A stretch of 54,260 nt of DNA from Mobilisporobacter senegalensis (GCF_003752155.1 NZ_RJVG01000016.1:1-54260), one strand, 5' to 3'; shown: positions 11,052 through 21,152, counted from the first letter of the stretch. The notes: generated by a model not told the origin, from the sequence alone. Made by a program: numbers and translations.

Positions 11052-11214
11052 TTATCCACAACATTAAGCCTTACATCAACATATATGTGTATAAATTATC
11101 AAAAAGATAAACAATATTCAAATTACTAAAATATTAATGAAATTTTACATATTGTTTTAATAATTAACATTAATTAAAAAACTTATCCACAATTTATCAA
11201 CAATTTGTGGATAA
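11052..11214. other. oriC DnaA-box cluster between dnaA and rpmH
   Basis: Four sites fit TTATNCACA exactly: TTATCCACA at 11052-11060 and 11183-11191 (plus), and on the minus strand TTATACACA at 11086-11094 and TTATCCACA at 11206-11214. TTATCAACA at 11194-11202 and a minus-strand site at 11257-11265 differ at one position. The 11183-11214 group forms an inverted pair around a third box. The 646-base gap 10924-11569 is otherwise AT-rich, with the two divergent promoters and no credible ORF. Confidence 0.85.
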
Positions 11215-11461
11215 GTCAAATTTTCAACATGTGAATGAATTGTTTGAATGTATAATTGTGGATATTAAGGACGGGATTAAATTAATTTATATCCATATAA
11301 ATTAATAGAAATCATTCATAACTAACAGAATAATCATATAGGGCTAATAAACTAATTAGAAATAGTAAGGATTTATAAATAGATAATTTTATTTATTTCT
11401 AATTAATCTAAATTTTAAAGATTGTATAATTATAAAATAAAATTAAATTGACAAGAATTAC

Positions 11462-11490
11462 TTGACGAAATGGGATAATACTAATATAAT
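11462..11490 (+). promoter_or_regulatory. Promoter of the rpmH-rnpA operon
   Basis: TTGACG (11462-11467), a 17-nt spacer and a perfect TATAAT (11485-11490) lie 80 bases before rpmH. This is the first strong promoter rightward of the DnaA-box cluster. Confidence 0.75.
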
Positions 11491-11569
11491 AGAGCGTGAT
11501 ATTTTAATAAAATAGACTAAATACGCTTAACTATATATAGTTTGGTATTAATAAGGAGGTGCCCTCGTA

Positions 11570-11704
11570 ATGAAAATGACATTCCAACCTAAGAAAAGAT
11601 CAAGAGCTAAGGTTCATGGTTTCAGATCTAGAATGAGTACTGCTAATGGTAGAAAAGTATTAGCTAGAAGAAGAGCAAAAGGAAGAAATAAATTATCAGC
11701 TTAG
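11570..11704 (+). CDS. rpmH: 50S ribosomal protein L34
   Basis: This 44-residue, very basic protein of the large ribosomal subunit begins [18 protein letters not shown] and ends [10 protein letters not shown], an unmistakable L34. The start follows a strong TAAGGAGGTG ribosome binding site. It is the first gene of the rightward origin operon and precedes rnpA by 99 bases. Confidence 0.97.
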   Translation: MKMTFQPKKRSRAKVHGFRSRMSTANGRKVLARRRAKGRNKLSA

Positions 11705-11728
11705 GTCGCATTAACTGTGACCTTTTCT
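11704..11728 (+). terminator. Partial terminator (attenuator) after rpmH
   Basis: GGTCGC (11704-11709) and GTGACC (11717-11722) pair through a 7-nt loop, followed by TTTTCTTC. The stem begins within the rpmH stop codon. A weak terminator here would lower rnpA expression relative to the abundant L34, as is common in this operon. Confidence 0.5.
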
Positions 11729-11803
11729 TCTCTCAACAAAAGGTTTTATATTAATTAATTTTAATGAACAGAATAACATTTGAAGTAAAATAATCAGGAG
11801 ATT

Positions 11804-12154
11804 TTGAAGTTGTCAGAATCAATTAAAAGTAATAGTGATTTTCGTAATGTATATAATAACGGAAGATCATATGCAAACAAATATTTAGTTATGTATGTAC
11901 AAAAAAATGGGCTGGACAGGAACAGATTAGGTGTATCCGTAAGTAAAAAAGTCGGAAACAGTGTGGTAAGACACAGAATTACCAGATTAGTAAGAGAAAG
12001 TTATCGGTTGAATGAGAATATGTTTAATAGTGGTTTAGACATAGTAGTAGTTGCCAGATCAGGAGCAAAAGGTAGAAGTTACAATGAGATTAGTAATGCA
12101 CTCATACATTTGGGAAAAATCCATAAAATTTTAAAAGAGATGATGATGTCGTAA
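11804..12154 (+). CDS. rnpA: Ribonuclease P protein component
   Basis: This 116-residue basic protein is the cofactor of the RNase P ribozyme, which matures tRNA 5' ends. The family motif [27 protein letters not shown] is clear. The start is a TTG: the one at 11804 (reading [10 protein letters not shown]) lies only three bases after AGGAG, while a second TTG at 11810 has ideal spacing, so the protein may be two residues shorter. The stop overlaps the yidD start by one base. Confidence 0.95.
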   Translation: MKLSESIKSNSDFRNVYNNGRSYANKYLVMYVQKNGLDRNRLGVSVSKKVGNSVVRHRITRLVRESYRLNENMFNSGLDIVVVARSGAKGRSYNEISNALIHLGKIHKILKEMMMS

Positions 12155-12366
12155 TGAAACGATTTTTGATATTTTTAATTAAAATGTATAGAAGATTTAT
12201 ATCTCCTTTAAAGGGAAGGCCTTCTTGTATTTATGTGCCTACCTGCTCTTCATATGCAATAACAGCATTAGAAAAATATGGTGTAATAAAAGGAACCTAT
12301 TTAGCAATAAAAAGAGTACTTAGATGTCATCCATTTGCAAAAGGTGGATATGATCCGGTTCCATAA
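12154..12366 (+). CDS. yidD: Membrane protein insertion efficiency factor YidD
   Basis: This 70-residue protein has the family's conserved [20 protein letters not shown] and the C-terminal [12 protein letters not shown]. It is membrane-associated through an N-terminal amphipathic stretch and assists YidC-dependent insertion. It overlaps rnpA by one base and is followed 17 bases later by yidC, the usual translationally coupled arrangement. Confidence 0.95.
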   Translation: MKRFLIFLIKMYRRFISPLKGRPSCIYVPTCSSYAITALEKYGVIKGTYLAIKRVLRCHPFAKGGYDPVP

Positions 12367-12383
12367 ATAAGGAGGAAATGTAA

Positions 12384-13631
12384 TTGTTTAATGTATTTTT
12401 AACTCAGTATAGTGGTCCAATATTAGGGCCAATTGCGAGAATTTTGGGTATTATACTAAATATGATATATGAATTTTTAGATATATTTCATATAGCAAAT
12501 GCAGGTTTAAGTATTATTTTATTTACTTTTATTGTAAGGGCTTTAATGATACCTTTAACAATTAAACAACAGAAGTTTTCAAAGTTATCATCATTAATGA
12601 ATCCGGAATTAACTGCCATTCAGGCAAAATATAAAGGTAAAAAAGATGAAGCTTCATTAAAAAAACAACAGTTAGAGACTCAGGCAGTCTATCAGAAATA
12701 TGGAGCTAGTCCAACAAGCGGCTGTCTTCCAATGTTAATTACATTACCAATTATGTTTGCTCTTTATAGAGTAATCTATAATATACCGGCATATGTTGAC
12801 TCTATTTATGGATTATATGAAAATATAGCTTCAGGTATTCAAGGAATCAGTGGTTATAGTCCAGTTATGATGGATTTTGCTAAAGAATTTAGTATACAGA
12901 CATCTAAGTGGGATGATATAAGTAAACTTTCAACAAATCATGTAATTGATATATTATCACAATTCCAAAGAGGAACTTGGCAGGAATTAACAAGTAAATT
13001 TCCTAATATTACAGAAGTAATCCAAACAAATTCAGCAGAAATAATTAAACTTAATAGTTTTTTAGGTGGCTTAAATATTGCAGATAAACCAGGGCTTACC
13101 TGGCCGGGAATTTTAGTTCCTATTTTTGCTATGGCATTCCAATTTATACAGGGAAAACAAATGGAAACACAAACACCGGTGGATCCTAATAATCCTACTG
13201 CAAATACAATGAAAACAATGAATACAGTAATGCCTATTATGTCAGGTGTATTTTGTATATCATTACCTATTGGTGTTGGCCTATACTGGGTAGCAGGTAG
13301 TGTATTCCAAATTATTCAACAGTTTTTTATTAGTAAATACATGGAAAAAGTTGATGTAAATGAATTAATTGCTAAGAATGTAGAAAAAGCGAAGAAGAAA
13401 AAAGCGAAACTTGGTGTTAGTCCTGATGCATCATTAGAAGATTTAGCAAAAAAACAAACAAAATCAATTTCAGAAACAACAAATGTATCAAGTAAAACTG
13501 CAAGTTATGCAAACTTGAAAACAAATAATGAATCTTCCAATAAAAATAGTAATGTATCCTTTAAGAAAGGAAGTATAGCAGCAAATGCTAACCTGCTTAA
13601 CAGGGATAAAACCGATAAGGGGGATAAATAA
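12384..13631 (+). CDS. yidC: Membrane protein insertase YidC/Oxa1 family
   Basis: This 415-residue polytopic membrane protein inserts and folds membrane proteins, alone or with SecYEG. The first core helix carries the functional arginine (R52 in FTFIVRALMIPL). A positively charged coiled hairpin (KYKGKKDEASLKKQQ) and the GCLPMLITLPIMFALYR helix follow. A long loop of roughly 90 residues precedes the last helices, and the tail is Lys-, Ser- and Asn-rich. There is no lipobox. The start is a TTG with GGAGG eight bases upstream; the nearer ATG is followed at once by a stop. Confidence 0.93.
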   Translation: MFNVFLTQYSGPILGPIARILGIILNMIYEFLDIFHIANAGLSIILFTFIVRALMIPLTIKQQKFSKLSSLMNPELTAIQAKYKGKKDEASLKKQQLETQAVYQKYGASPTSGCLPMLITLPIMFALYRVIYNIPAYVDSIYGLYENIASGIQGISGYSPVMMDFAKEFSIQTSKWDDISKLSTNHVIDILSQFQRGTWQELTSKFPNITEVIQTNSAEIIKLNSFLGGLNIADKPGLTWPGILVPIFAMAFQFIQGKQMETQTPVDPNNPTANTMKTMNTVMPIMSGVFCISLPIGVGLYWVAGSVFQIIQQFFISKYMEKVDVNELIAKNVEKAKKKKAKLGVSPDASLEDLAKKQTKSISETTNVSSKTASYANLKTNNESSNKNSNVSFKKGSIAANANLLNRDKTDKGDK

Positions 13632-13632
13632 T

Positions 13633-14424
13633 ATGATGGATTGGGTCGTATATTCAGCTAAGACAGTGGATGAAGCATTAACAGAAGCTCTGATAGAAAT
13701 GAACACAACCAGTGATAAAATTGAATATGAAGTGATTGAAAAAGAAACAAATGGAATTTTAGGTTTCTTTAGTAAGCCAGCTAAAATCAGAGTTAGAACT
13801 AAAAATACAATAGAAGGTATTACAAGAACTTTTTTAGAAAAACTTTTTAAAGCTATGAATATTGATTCTAAAATAGATATTGTTTATGATGAAGAAAATG
13901 GATCTATTGATATTGATATAAGCGGTGAAGATATGGGCATTCTTATTGGTAAAAGAGGACAAACATTAGATTCACTTCAATATTTAACAAGTCTTGTAGT
14001 TAATAAGGAAAGTAATAGTTATCTTAAAGTAAAAATTGATACAGAAAATTACAGGGAAAGAAGAAAAGAAACTCTTGAAAATCTTGCTAAAAACATTTCT
14101 TTTAAAGTAAAAAGAACAAAAAGAGCGGTTTCTTTAGAACCAATGAATCCTTATGAAAGAAGAGTAATTCACTCAGCTTTGCAAAATGATAAATTTGTGG
14201 AAACACATAGTGAAGGTGAAGAACCTTTTAGAAGAGTTGTAGTAACTTTAAAGAAAACAGCAAACAGTTATAAGAGTAATACAAATAAAAGTTATAATAA
14301 AGACTATAATCGTAGTTATAAAAGAGATAATAATTATTCAAAAGAAAGTAATAAAGAAAAATCATATTTTAATAATACAGATGATAATGTAAAATATGCT
14401 CAAGTAGAAAGAAACAATGATTAA
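13633..14424 (+). CDS. khpB: RNA-binding protein KhpB/Jag (Jag-N, KH, R3H)
   Basis: This roughly 263-residue cytoplasmic RNA-binding protein has the N-terminal Jag domain (ESMNGILGFFSKPAKI-like segment), a KH domain with IGKRGQTLDSLQYL and an R3H domain with SLEPMNPYERRVIHSAL. The C-terminal 45 residues are a low-complexity Asn/Lys/Tyr/Ser tail. The first of two ATGs, at 13633 just after the yidC stop, is preceded by AAGGGGG. Homologues regulate cell-division and elongation factors and pair with KhpA. Confidence 0.92.
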   Translation: MMDWVVYSAKTVDEALTEALIEMNTTSDKIEYEVIEKETNGILGFFSKPAKIRVRTKNTIEGITRTFLEKLFKAMNIDSKIDIVYDEENGSIDIDISGEDMGILIGKRGQTLDSLQYLTSLVVNKESNSYLKVKIDTENYRERRKETLENLAKNISFKVKRTKRAVSLEPMNPYERRVIHSALQNDKFVETHSEGEEPFRRVVVTLKKTANSYKSNTNKSYNKDYNRSYKRDNNYSKESNKEKSYFNNTDDNVKYAQVERNND

Positions 14425-14489
14425 TCATTAATTTTAAATTATTAGATATTAGAATAATTATATTATTAAGGGATAGCGATATGAAAATG

Positions 14490-14526
14490 GCCGATGGAAA
14501 TATTTCTATCGGCTATTTATATATTA
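14490..14526 (+). terminator. Hairpin between khpB and mnmE
   Basis: GCCGATGGAA (14490-14499) pairs with TTTCTATCGGC (14503-14513), giving a stem of about ten pairs with one G-U. TATTTATATATT follows. The downstream T-tract is interrupted, so termination may be partial. Confidence 0.4.
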
Positions 14527-14577
14527 TGCTAAATAAAAGCAGTACAGATTGATTTTATTTAGTTTGGAGGAAATTTT

Positions 14578-15954
14578 ATGAGAACAGAGACAATTGCTGC
14601 AGTAGCGACCGCTATGAGTAATGCTGGTATTAGTATTGTTAGAATAAGTGGCAGTGAAGCGATTGATATTATTAGTAAAATATTTAAACCGAAGAACAAA
14701 GATAAAGATATTAAAAAAGCCAACAGCCATACGATTCATTATGGATATATCATTGATGGATCAATTACTATAGATGAAGTTCTGGTATTAATAATGAAGG
14801 GACCAAATAGTTATACAAGGGAAGATATTGTTGAAATAGATTGTCATGGCGGAGTAACAGTAACAAAAAGAATTTTGGAAACAGTATTAAAATATGGAGC
14901 AAGAGCTGCAGAACCAGGAGAATTTACAAAAAGAGCTTTTTTAAATGGAAGGATTGATTTGTCACAGGCAGAGGCTGTAATAGATATTATTAATTCCAAA
15001 AACGAGTATGCCTTAAATAATGCCATGAATCAATTAAAAGGAAATATACTGACTAAGGTAAAAGATATCAGAGAGAATATCTTACATGATATAGCTTATA
15101 TTGAAGCAGCTTTAGATGATCCTGAACATATTAGTTTAGAGTATTTTAGTGAAGAACTATTAATTCATATAAATGATAATCAAAAAGAATTAAGGAGACT
15201 TCTAGATTCTGCTGATAATGGACGAATCTTAAAAGAAGGTATAAAGACTGTTATACTAGGGAAACCAAATGCAGGAAAATCTTCTTTATTAAATATTCTT
15301 GTTGGAGATGAAAGAGCGATTGTAACAGATATTGCCGGAACAACAAGAGATACATTGGAAGAATCCATAAATATTAATGGAATTAGCTTAAATATTGTTG
15401 ATACGGCGGGAATAAGAGATACAGAAGATGTTGTTGAAAAAATTGGTGTTGATAAAGCGAAGAGTTTTGCAAATTTTGCGGACCTTATTATATATGTAGT
15501 CGATGGTTCAACTACCCTTGATAAAAATGATCGGGAAATCATAGAAATGATAAAAGATAAAAAAGCGATTATTTTATTGAATAAAACGGATTTAGATATT
15601 ATAACAAGGGAAGAAGATTTGAGAAAATATTTGACACAGCCTATTGTTTTAATTTCAGCGAAAGAAAATAAAGGAATTGATATTTTAGAAAATTTATTAA
15701 AAGATATGTTTTTTAATGGAGAGATATCATTTAATGATGAAGTATATATAACAAATATACGACATAAAGAAGCATTAAAAGAAAGTATTAATAGTTTGGA
15801 GCAGGTGGAAAAAAGTATAGAAGATAATATGCCAGAAGATTTCTATTCTATTGATTTAATGAATGCATATGAAGAGCTTGGTCATATTATAGGAGAATCT
15901 GTAGAAGATGACTTAGTTAATAAAATCTTTCATGAATTTTGTATGGGTAAATAG
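14578..15954 (+). CDS. mnmE: tRNA modification GTPase MnmE
   Basis: This 458-residue protein works with MnmG to add the aminomethyl-type group to the wobble uridine of some tRNAs. The N-terminal folate-binding domain is followed by a helical domain interrupted by the G domain, with GKPNAGKS (228-235), the TTRDT switch and NKTD. The C-terminus is the hallmark CMGK. The ribosome binding site is GGAGG. mnmG follows, consistent with joint expression. Confidence 0.97.
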   Translation: MRTETIAAVATAMSNAGISIVRISGSEAIDIISKIFKPKNKDKDIKKANSHTIHYGYIIDGSITIDEVLVLIMKGPNSYTREDIVEIDCHGGVTVTKRILETVLKYGARAAEPGEFTKRAFLNGRIDLSQAEAVIDIINSKNEYALNNAMNQLKGNILTKVKDIRENILHDIAYIEAALDDPEHISLEYFSEELLIHINDNQKELRRLLDSADNGRILKEGIKTVILGKPNAGKSSLLNILVGDERAIVTDIAGTTRDTLEESININGISLNIVDTAGIRDTEDVVEKIGVDKAKSFANFADLIIYVVDGSTTLDKNDREIIEMIKDKKAIILLNKTDLDIITREEDLRKYLTQPIVLISAKENKGIDILENLLKDMFFNGEISFNDEVYITNIRHKEALKESINSLEQVEKSIEDNMPEDFYSIDLMNAYEELGHIIGESVEDDLVNKIFHEFCMGK

Positions 15955-15989
15955 TAAATGTGTTTTTTAGAGGGAAAAGAGGAAATGTA

Positions 15990-17870
15990 ATGTCATATAT
16001 TTATGAAGATTATGATGTAGTTGTAGTTGGAGCTGGTCATGCAGGATGTGAGGCAGCATTGGCATGCGCCAGGTTATCATTAAATACTATTTGCTTTACA
16101 GTTAGTATGGACAGTATTGCTTTAATGCCATGTAATCCAAATATCGGGGGTAGTTCAAAGGGACATTTAGTAAGAGAAATAGATGCGTTGGGCGGTGAAA
16201 TGGGTAAAAATATTGATAAGACATATATTCAGTCAAAGATGTTAAACCAGTCGAAAGGCCCTGCAGTTCACTCTTTGCGTGCTCAGGCAGATAAACAGGA
16301 TTATAGCAGAGAAATGAGACTCACTCTTGAAAATACGCCAAATCTTACTTTAAAGCAGGCAGAAATTGTAGAAATATTAATTGAAGATAATAGAATAACA
16401 GGAGTTAAAACATATTCAGGAGCGATATATCCCTGTAAGGCAGTTATTTTAACAACAGGAACTTATTTAAATGCAAGATGTGTGTATGGAGATGTAAGTA
16501 ATTATACAGGACCTAATGGTTTATCCTCAGCTAAATTTCTAACAGATTCTTTAAAAAACCTTGGTATTGAGATGTACCGTTTTAAAACCGGGACACCAGC
16601 CAGAATTGATAAAAGATCCATTGATTTTAGTAAGATGGAGGAACAATTAGGAGATGAGAATATCGTACCATTTTCATTTACTAATAAGCAGGAAGATATA
16701 AAAAAAGAACAGGTATCTTGTTGGTTAACATATACAAATGAGACAACTCATGAAATTATTAGAGCGAATATTAATCGTTCTCCATTATATAGCGGAGATA
16801 TTAAAGGAACAGGACCAAGATATTGTCCTTCTATCGAAGATAAAGTAGTGCGTTTTTCAGATAAAGAGAGACACCAGGTATTTATTGAACCAGAAGGTAA
16901 TTATACAAATGAAATGTATGTTGGAGGTATGTCCAGTTCCCTTCCGGAAGATGTTCAATATAATATGTATCGATCCGTTGCTGGATTAGAAAATGCTAAA
17001 ATAGTAAGAAATGCATATGCTATAGAATATGATTGTATTAATCCTAATCAGTTAAAAGCCACATTAGAATTTAAAAATATCCATGGTTTATATAGTGCAG
17101 GACAATTTAATGGAAGTTCAGGATATGAAGAGGCAGCTGCACAAGGATTAATCGCTGGTATAAATGCATCCTTATCAATTCTTAATAAAGATCCGATTGT
17201 ATTAAATCGCTCTGAAGCTTATATAGGTGTACTAATTGATGATCTAGTTACAAAAGAAAATCATGAACCATATCGAATGATGACTTCCCGGGCCGAATAT
17301 CGTTTAATATTAAGACAAGATAATGCTGATCTAAGACTTACTAAGATTGGATATCAAGCAGGATTAATCGATCAAAAACGATATGATAATCTTATTTTAA
17401 AAGAAAAGCAAATTGAAGAAGAAATTATTCGTTTAGAGAATACCAATATAGGTGCAACGAAAGAAGTTCAGAAATTATTAGAATCTTTAGATAGCACACT
17501 TCTTAAAACAGGAACTACTTTAGCTGAATTGGTGAAGAGACCTGAATTGGATTATTATCTAATAGCACCTATAGATAATAAAAGACCTGAATTATCGGAA
17601 GAAGTTATTGAACAAGTTAATATTAATATAAAATATGATGGATATATTAAAAGACAATTAAAACAGGCAGAACACTTTAAGAAATTAGAAAATAAGATAA
17701 TTCCTGAAGATATTGACTACGAAAATATTCAAAGTTTACGATTAGAGGCAAAACAAAAATTGGCCCGGATCAGACCTTTATCTATAGGACAGGCTTCAAG
17801 AATTTCAGGTGTTTCTCCTGCAGATATTTCAGTACTATTAGTTTATATGGAACAATTAAAACGAGGATGA
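15990..17870 (+). CDS. mnmG: tRNA uridine-5-carboxymethylaminomethyl modification enzyme MnmG
   Basis: This 626-residue FAD enzyme is the partner of MnmE in wobble-uridine modification. The FAD-binding [12 protein letters not shown] is at the N-terminus, followed by [16 protein letters not shown], the DGYIKRQ segment and a C-terminal helical domain ending in [17 protein letters not shown]. The ATG at 15990 has AGAGG at good spacing; an upstream in-frame GTG at 15960 lacks one. Its stop overlaps the earliest possible rsmG start. Confidence 0.97.
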   Translation: MSYIYEDYDVVVVGAGHAGCEAALACARLSLNTICFTVSMDSIALMPCNPNIGGSSKGHLVREIDALGGEMGKNIDKTYIQSKMLNQSKGPAVHSLRAQADKQDYSREMRLTLENTPNLTLKQAEIVEILIEDNRITGVKTYSGAIYPCKAVILTTGTYLNARCVYGDVSNYTGPNGLSSAKFLTDSLKNLGIEMYRFKTGTPARIDKRSIDFSKMEEQLGDENIVPFSFTNKQEDIKKEQVSCWLTYTNETTHEIIRANINRSPLYSGDIKGTGPRYCPSIEDKVVRFSDKERHQVFIEPEGNYTNEMYVGGMSSSLPEDVQYNMYRSVAGLENAKIVRNAYAIEYDCINPNQLKATLEFKNIHGLYSAGQFNGSSGYEEAAAQGLIAGINASLSILNKDPIVLNRSEAYIGVLIDDLVTKENHEPYRMMTSRAEYRLILRQDNADLRLTKIGYQAGLIDQKRYDNLILKEKQIEEEIIRLENTNIGATKEVQKLLESLDSTLLKTGTTLAELVKRPELDYYLIAPIDNKRPELSEEVIEQVNINIKYDGYIKRQLKQAEHFKKLENKIIPEDIDYENIQSLRLEAKQKLARIRPLSIGQASRISGVSPADISVLLVYMEQLKRG

Positions 17871-17902
17871 AATCTATAGAAATAAAGATAGGTGGTAAGA
17901 TT

Positions 17903-18628
17903 ATGAAAGATGCTAATATGTTAATTAACGAGTTAAGAAAAATAAACATTGAATTAAGTCAAAATCAGATAGATCAATTATTAACTTATTATGATTTACT
18001 TATTGAAAAAAATAAAGTAATGAATCTTACCGCTATTACAGAATTTAAAGAGGTAGTTTATAAGCATTTTATTGATTCATTAATATTAAATAGAATATGT
18101 GATTTAAAAGAACCATATAGTATTTTAGATTTAGGTACGGGTGCCGGTTTTCCTGGAATTCCTCTTAAAATTGCATATCCTAATTTAGAAATTATACTTC
18201 TAGATTCCTTAAATAAAAGAATTAAGTTTTTAGATGAAGTTATTCTAAAGTTAAACCTGAATAATATTAGGACAATTCATGGAAGAGCAGAGGATTATGG
18301 AAATGATCCTTTGTATAGAGAGAAATTTGATTTATGTGTATCAAGGGCGGTAGCAAATCTTTCTACATTATCTGAATATTGTCTCCCTTTTATAAAAAAG
18401 GGAGGTAAGTTTATACCTTATAAATCAGGAAATATCAATGAAGAAATTAATATCTCTAAAAAAGCAATTAAAGTTTTTGGCGGTAACTTAGAAAAAGTTG
18501 ATACTTTTATTATACCAGGAACAGATATTGAAAGATCACTGGTAGTTATAAGTAAAGAAAAGGCAACACCAAAAGAATATCCAAGATCTGCAGGAAAACC
18601 ACAAAAAGAACCGATTATGGGGGATTAA
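17903..18628 (+). CDS. rsmG: 16S rRNA (guanine-N7)-methyltransferase RsmG
   Basis: This roughly 241-residue methyltransferase modifies the 530-loop guanine of 16S rRNA. The SAM site is LDLGTGAGFPG (75-85), and the C-terminal KEYPRSAGKPQKEPI matches the family. The ATG at 17903 follows AGGTGG with good spacing. An earlier ATG at 17867, overlapping the mnmG stop, would add 12 residues but has a poor site. Confidence 0.94.
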   Translation: MKDANMLINELRKINIELSQNQIDQLLTYYDLLIEKNKVMNLTAITEFKEVVYKHFIDSLILNRICDLKEPYSILDLGTGAGFPGIPLKIAYPNLEIILLDSLNKRIKFLDEVILKLNLNNIRTIHGRAEDYGNDPLYREKFDLCVSRAVANLSTLSEYCLPFIKKGGKFIPYKSGNINEEINISKKAIKVFGGNLEKVDTFIIPGTDIERSLVVISKEKATPKEYPRSAGKPQKEPIMGD

Positions 18629-18629
18629 T

Positions 18630-19088
18630 ATGATACAAGGAAAATACTTATATTTTACAGATGATTTATCGGAGTTAATAAAAATAAGAGAGAAAGTTCT
18701 TCATAACAAGGAATATTATCCTAAAAATACAGATAAAAATAATATGGACGAAAGCTCAGTTCATGCTGTAGTTTATGCTGATGACAGGCCTGTTGCAACA
18801 GGAAGAGTACATTCAGAGAAACAAGTATATTATATTGATGAAATAGCTGTTTTAGAAGAAGAACAAGGAAAAGGATATGGAGATTTTATTGTAAGAATGC
18901 TCATTGATAAAGCATTTATATTAGGCAGTGAAGAAGTAGTTGTATATTCACCGCCAGAATTAGAATTATTTTTTAAAAAAATAGGTTTCAGAATATATGG
19001 AAATGATATAAATAACAATGAACATGTTTTTATAAAGTTAAAAATATGTCAGGAAGATTTACTAAAAAAATGTCGAAAACAAGGATAA
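18630..19088 (+). CDS. GNAT-family N-acetyltransferase
   Basis: This 152-residue protein has the GNAT acetyl-CoA-binding motif EEEQGKGYGDFIV (residues 77-87 region) after a beta-strand IDEIAVL. The C-terminal FFKKIGFRIYG is also typical. The acceptor substrate cannot be predicted. It starts one base after rsmG behind GGGGG, so it belongs to the same operon. Confidence 0.85.
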   Translation: MIQGKYLYFTDDLSELIKIREKVLHNKEYYPKNTDKNNMDESSVHAVVYADDRPVATGRVHSEKQVYYIDEIAVLEEEQGKGYGDFIVRMLIDKAFILGSEEVVVYSPPELELFFKKIGFRIYGNDINNNEHVFIKLKICQEDLLKKCRKQG

Positions 19089-19343
19089 GTTTTCTTATTA
19101 AAAAATGATGATAGGAAATGGTAAGAAAAGAACATATTTTTAATATCAAAAAATGTCGACAGGTACAGGAAAAGGAAAAATATGGTCAAAAATTGTAAAA
19201 ACATCATTTTTTTACTATTAATTTGTATTTATTAACAAAAATAAATATTTTTACTATTTATCTTCCAAATTCTTCGAATTTGTTGTAATATATATATAGT
19301 TGATATATTTGTTAATAATTAAATTATGAGGATTTAGGGTATA

Positions 19344-20456
19344 ATGGGTAAAGACGATATTACAATAAACGACAATATTAGAGAAAATTCTAAAAAAATG
19401 GAATCATATTTAAATGAAATAGCAGATTATTTTTCAAATGAGTCAAGTGTTTTGAAGTTAAAAGCAGATGAAACAACAATGAATATAAATAATTTGCAGG
19501 ATGATTTAGATATTACATTTGTGAATGAGAATGAAAATTATAATTTATTTTCTCCAATGGATAAAAGTGTATTAAATCAAAAAGAAAAGTTAAAATCTGA
19601 AGTCTCTTTATACAAACTACAACTCAATGAATGTATGGAAGAAATTGAGCGCCTTAATAGAAATAAAGAAAATATAAGTAAAGTTAAAAATTATATCATG
19701 ATGTTAGAAGATGTAATTAATCAAAATTGTAAGTCTGTTTCTAATATAACTCATGTTGAGAAAAGTGATAATAAAAAGGATATCTATAAAGGTATTCAAA
19801 TTTTAAATACACAAGAGTTAGAAAGAAAACGTATTGCCAGGGACCTACATGATTCAACTGTTCAAAACCTTACTAGTTTAATTCACAAAACTGAATTATG
19901 CTCAAAATATGTGGACATAGATAATATAAGAACGAAACTTGAATTAGAAATTATGAAAAAGACTATTCGAACAACAATTAATGATATGAGAGAGATAATA
20001 TTTAATTTGCGTCCTATGTCTTTAGATGATTTAGGATTAATTCCAACAGTTGAAAGATATATAGAACAAATAATGAATAATAATGATATAAAGATAATAT
20101 TTACTTATTTGAAGGATGAAAATAATATTTATTCAATTATCAATTTTACTCTATTTAGAATTATCCAAGAGGCTTGCAATAATGTATTAAAACATGCAAA
20201 TGCCAATACTATAAAGATTCATTTAACTTATAACGAGTCTAATATCAATCTTTCAATAGAAGATGATGGGATGGGCTTTGATATAACCAATCAACTGAAA
20301 GAGAAATATATGACAAACTCTAATTTTGGATTATCTATTATGAAAGAAAGAGTATATTTATTATCAGGACAAATTCATATAGAATCGAACAAGAATCAAG
20401 GAACAAAACTTAATATTGATATACCTATGAATTCTTATATGGAGGATAAAGAATGA
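19344..20456 (+). CDS. DegS-like soluble sensor histidine kinase
   Basis: This 370-residue protein has no membrane segment. A predicted coiled-coil region (about 80-130) leads into the HisKA_3 dimerisation domain with the phospho-accepting H169 in RIARDLHDSTVQ, as in the NarL/DegS kinases. The ATPase domain has the N-box EACNNVLKHA and the G-box DDGMGFD. It overlaps the downstream response regulator by ATGA, so the two are a cognate pair. The cytoplasmic architecture resembles DegS; the signal is unknown. The first 150 residues have no recognised sensor domain. Confidence 0.88.
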   Translation: MGKDDITINDNIRENSKKMESYLNEIADYFSNESSVLKLKADETTMNINNLQDDLDITFVNENENYNLFSPMDKSVLNQKEKLKSEVSLYKLQLNECMEEIERLNRNKENISKVKNYIMMLEDVINQNCKSVSNITHVEKSDNKKDIYKGIQILNTQELERKRIARDLHDSTVQNLTSLIHKTELCSKYVDIDNIRTKLELEIMKKTIRTTINDMREIIFNLRPMSLDDLGLIPTVERYIEQIMNNNDIKIIFTYLKDENNIYSIINFTLFRIIQEACNNVLKHANANTIKIHLTYNESNINLSIEDDGMGFDITNQLKEKYMTNSNFGLSIMKERVYLLSGQIHIESNKNQGTKLNIDIPMNSYMEDKE

Positions 20457-21100
20457 ATATTAATATAGCTATAGTAGATGATCACAATGTAGTTAGAGAA
20501 GGAATTAAACAGCTTTTAGAGATTGATGGAGAAATAAAAGTAATAGGAGAAGCAAGAGATGGAATAGAGTGTTTAGAAATGTTAAAACATACAATTCCTG
20601 ATGTTTTATTATTAGATATCAATATGCCTAATATGAATGGTTTACAAGTACTTGAGAAAATCAAAGCTAACTTAATTAAAGTTAAAATTCTCATACTTAC
20701 AATTCATAATGAAGTAGAATATTTAATAAAAGCTGTAAACATTGGAGTAAATGGATATGTATTGAAAGATTCTGATTCCGCTGATCTTAAAAAAGCAATA
20801 TGTGCGGTATATAATGGAGAAACATATATACAACCAAACCTGACTCCTCTTTTAAAAGAAAGTTTAAGAAAAAAAGCAGAAATTAAAGCAAGGGAATCTG
20901 ATTTACTTACAAAAAGAGAACTTCAAGTATTAGAGTTATTATCTGAAGGATTGCTAAATAAAGAAATAGCTTATAAATTGGATATAAGCGAAAAAACAGT
21001 GAAAAATCATATTTCTAATATTTTTAAGAAAATCAATGTTTCAGACAGGACTCAAGCTGCAGTTTATGCAATAAAGAATAATATAGTTGATATTTTGTAA
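20453..21100 (+). CDS. NarL/DegU-like response regulator
   Basis: This 215-residue transcription factor has an N-terminal receiver domain, with acidic D9/D10 and the phosphoacceptor D55 in VLLLDINMPNMNG, followed by K104 in YVLKDS. The C-terminal LuxR-type helix-turn-helix reads LTKRELQVLELLSEGLLNKEIA (about 152-195). It overlaps the kinase gene and ends just before the parS-containing terminator. DegU-type regulators control secretion, motility or competence; here the regulon is unknown. Confidence 0.9.
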   Translation: MNINIAIVDDHNVVREGIKQLLEIDGEIKVIGEARDGIECLEMLKHTIPDVLLLDINMPNMNGLQVLEKIKANLIKVKILILTIHNEVEYLIKAVNIGVNGYVLKDSDSADLKKAICAVYNGETYIQPNLTPLLKESLRKKAEIKARESDLLTKRELQVLELLSEGLLNKEIAYKLDISEKTVKNHISNIFKKINVSDRTQAAVYAIKNNIVDIL

Positions 21101-21111
21101 TTAGTATATTT

Positions 21112-21152
21112 AAAGGTATAATGTTTCACGTGAAACATTATACCTTTTTATT
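21112..21152 (+). terminator. Terminator whose stem contains a parS site
   Basis: Bases 21112-21147 are a perfect 36-bp palindrome with arms AAAGGTATAATGTTTCAC and its complement, followed by further Ts (TTTTTATTTTA). It lies 11 bases after the response-regulator stop. The central 16 bp (21122-21137) are exactly the parS consensus TGTTTCACGTGAAACA, so one sequence may serve as both transcription terminator and ParB loading site. Confidence 0.8.

Noticed and set aside
15180-15542. 120-residue minus-strand ORF inside mnmE
   Set aside because: It is antisense to the MnmE G domain, has no start signal and no recognisable protein features.
19071-19161. Spo0A-box-like TGTCGAA at 19071-19077 and TGTCGACA at 19154-19161
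   Set aside because: The first lies inside the end of the GNAT gene and the second is imperfect; 7-mers like these arise by chance and no promoter is tied to them.
19195-19282. Small hairpins ahead of the DegS-like kinase (GTAAAAA/TTTTTAC at 19195-19215 and CAAATTC/GAATTTG at 19266-19282)
   Set aside because: They are AT-rich, short and without T-run or conserved context; chance is likely in this base composition.
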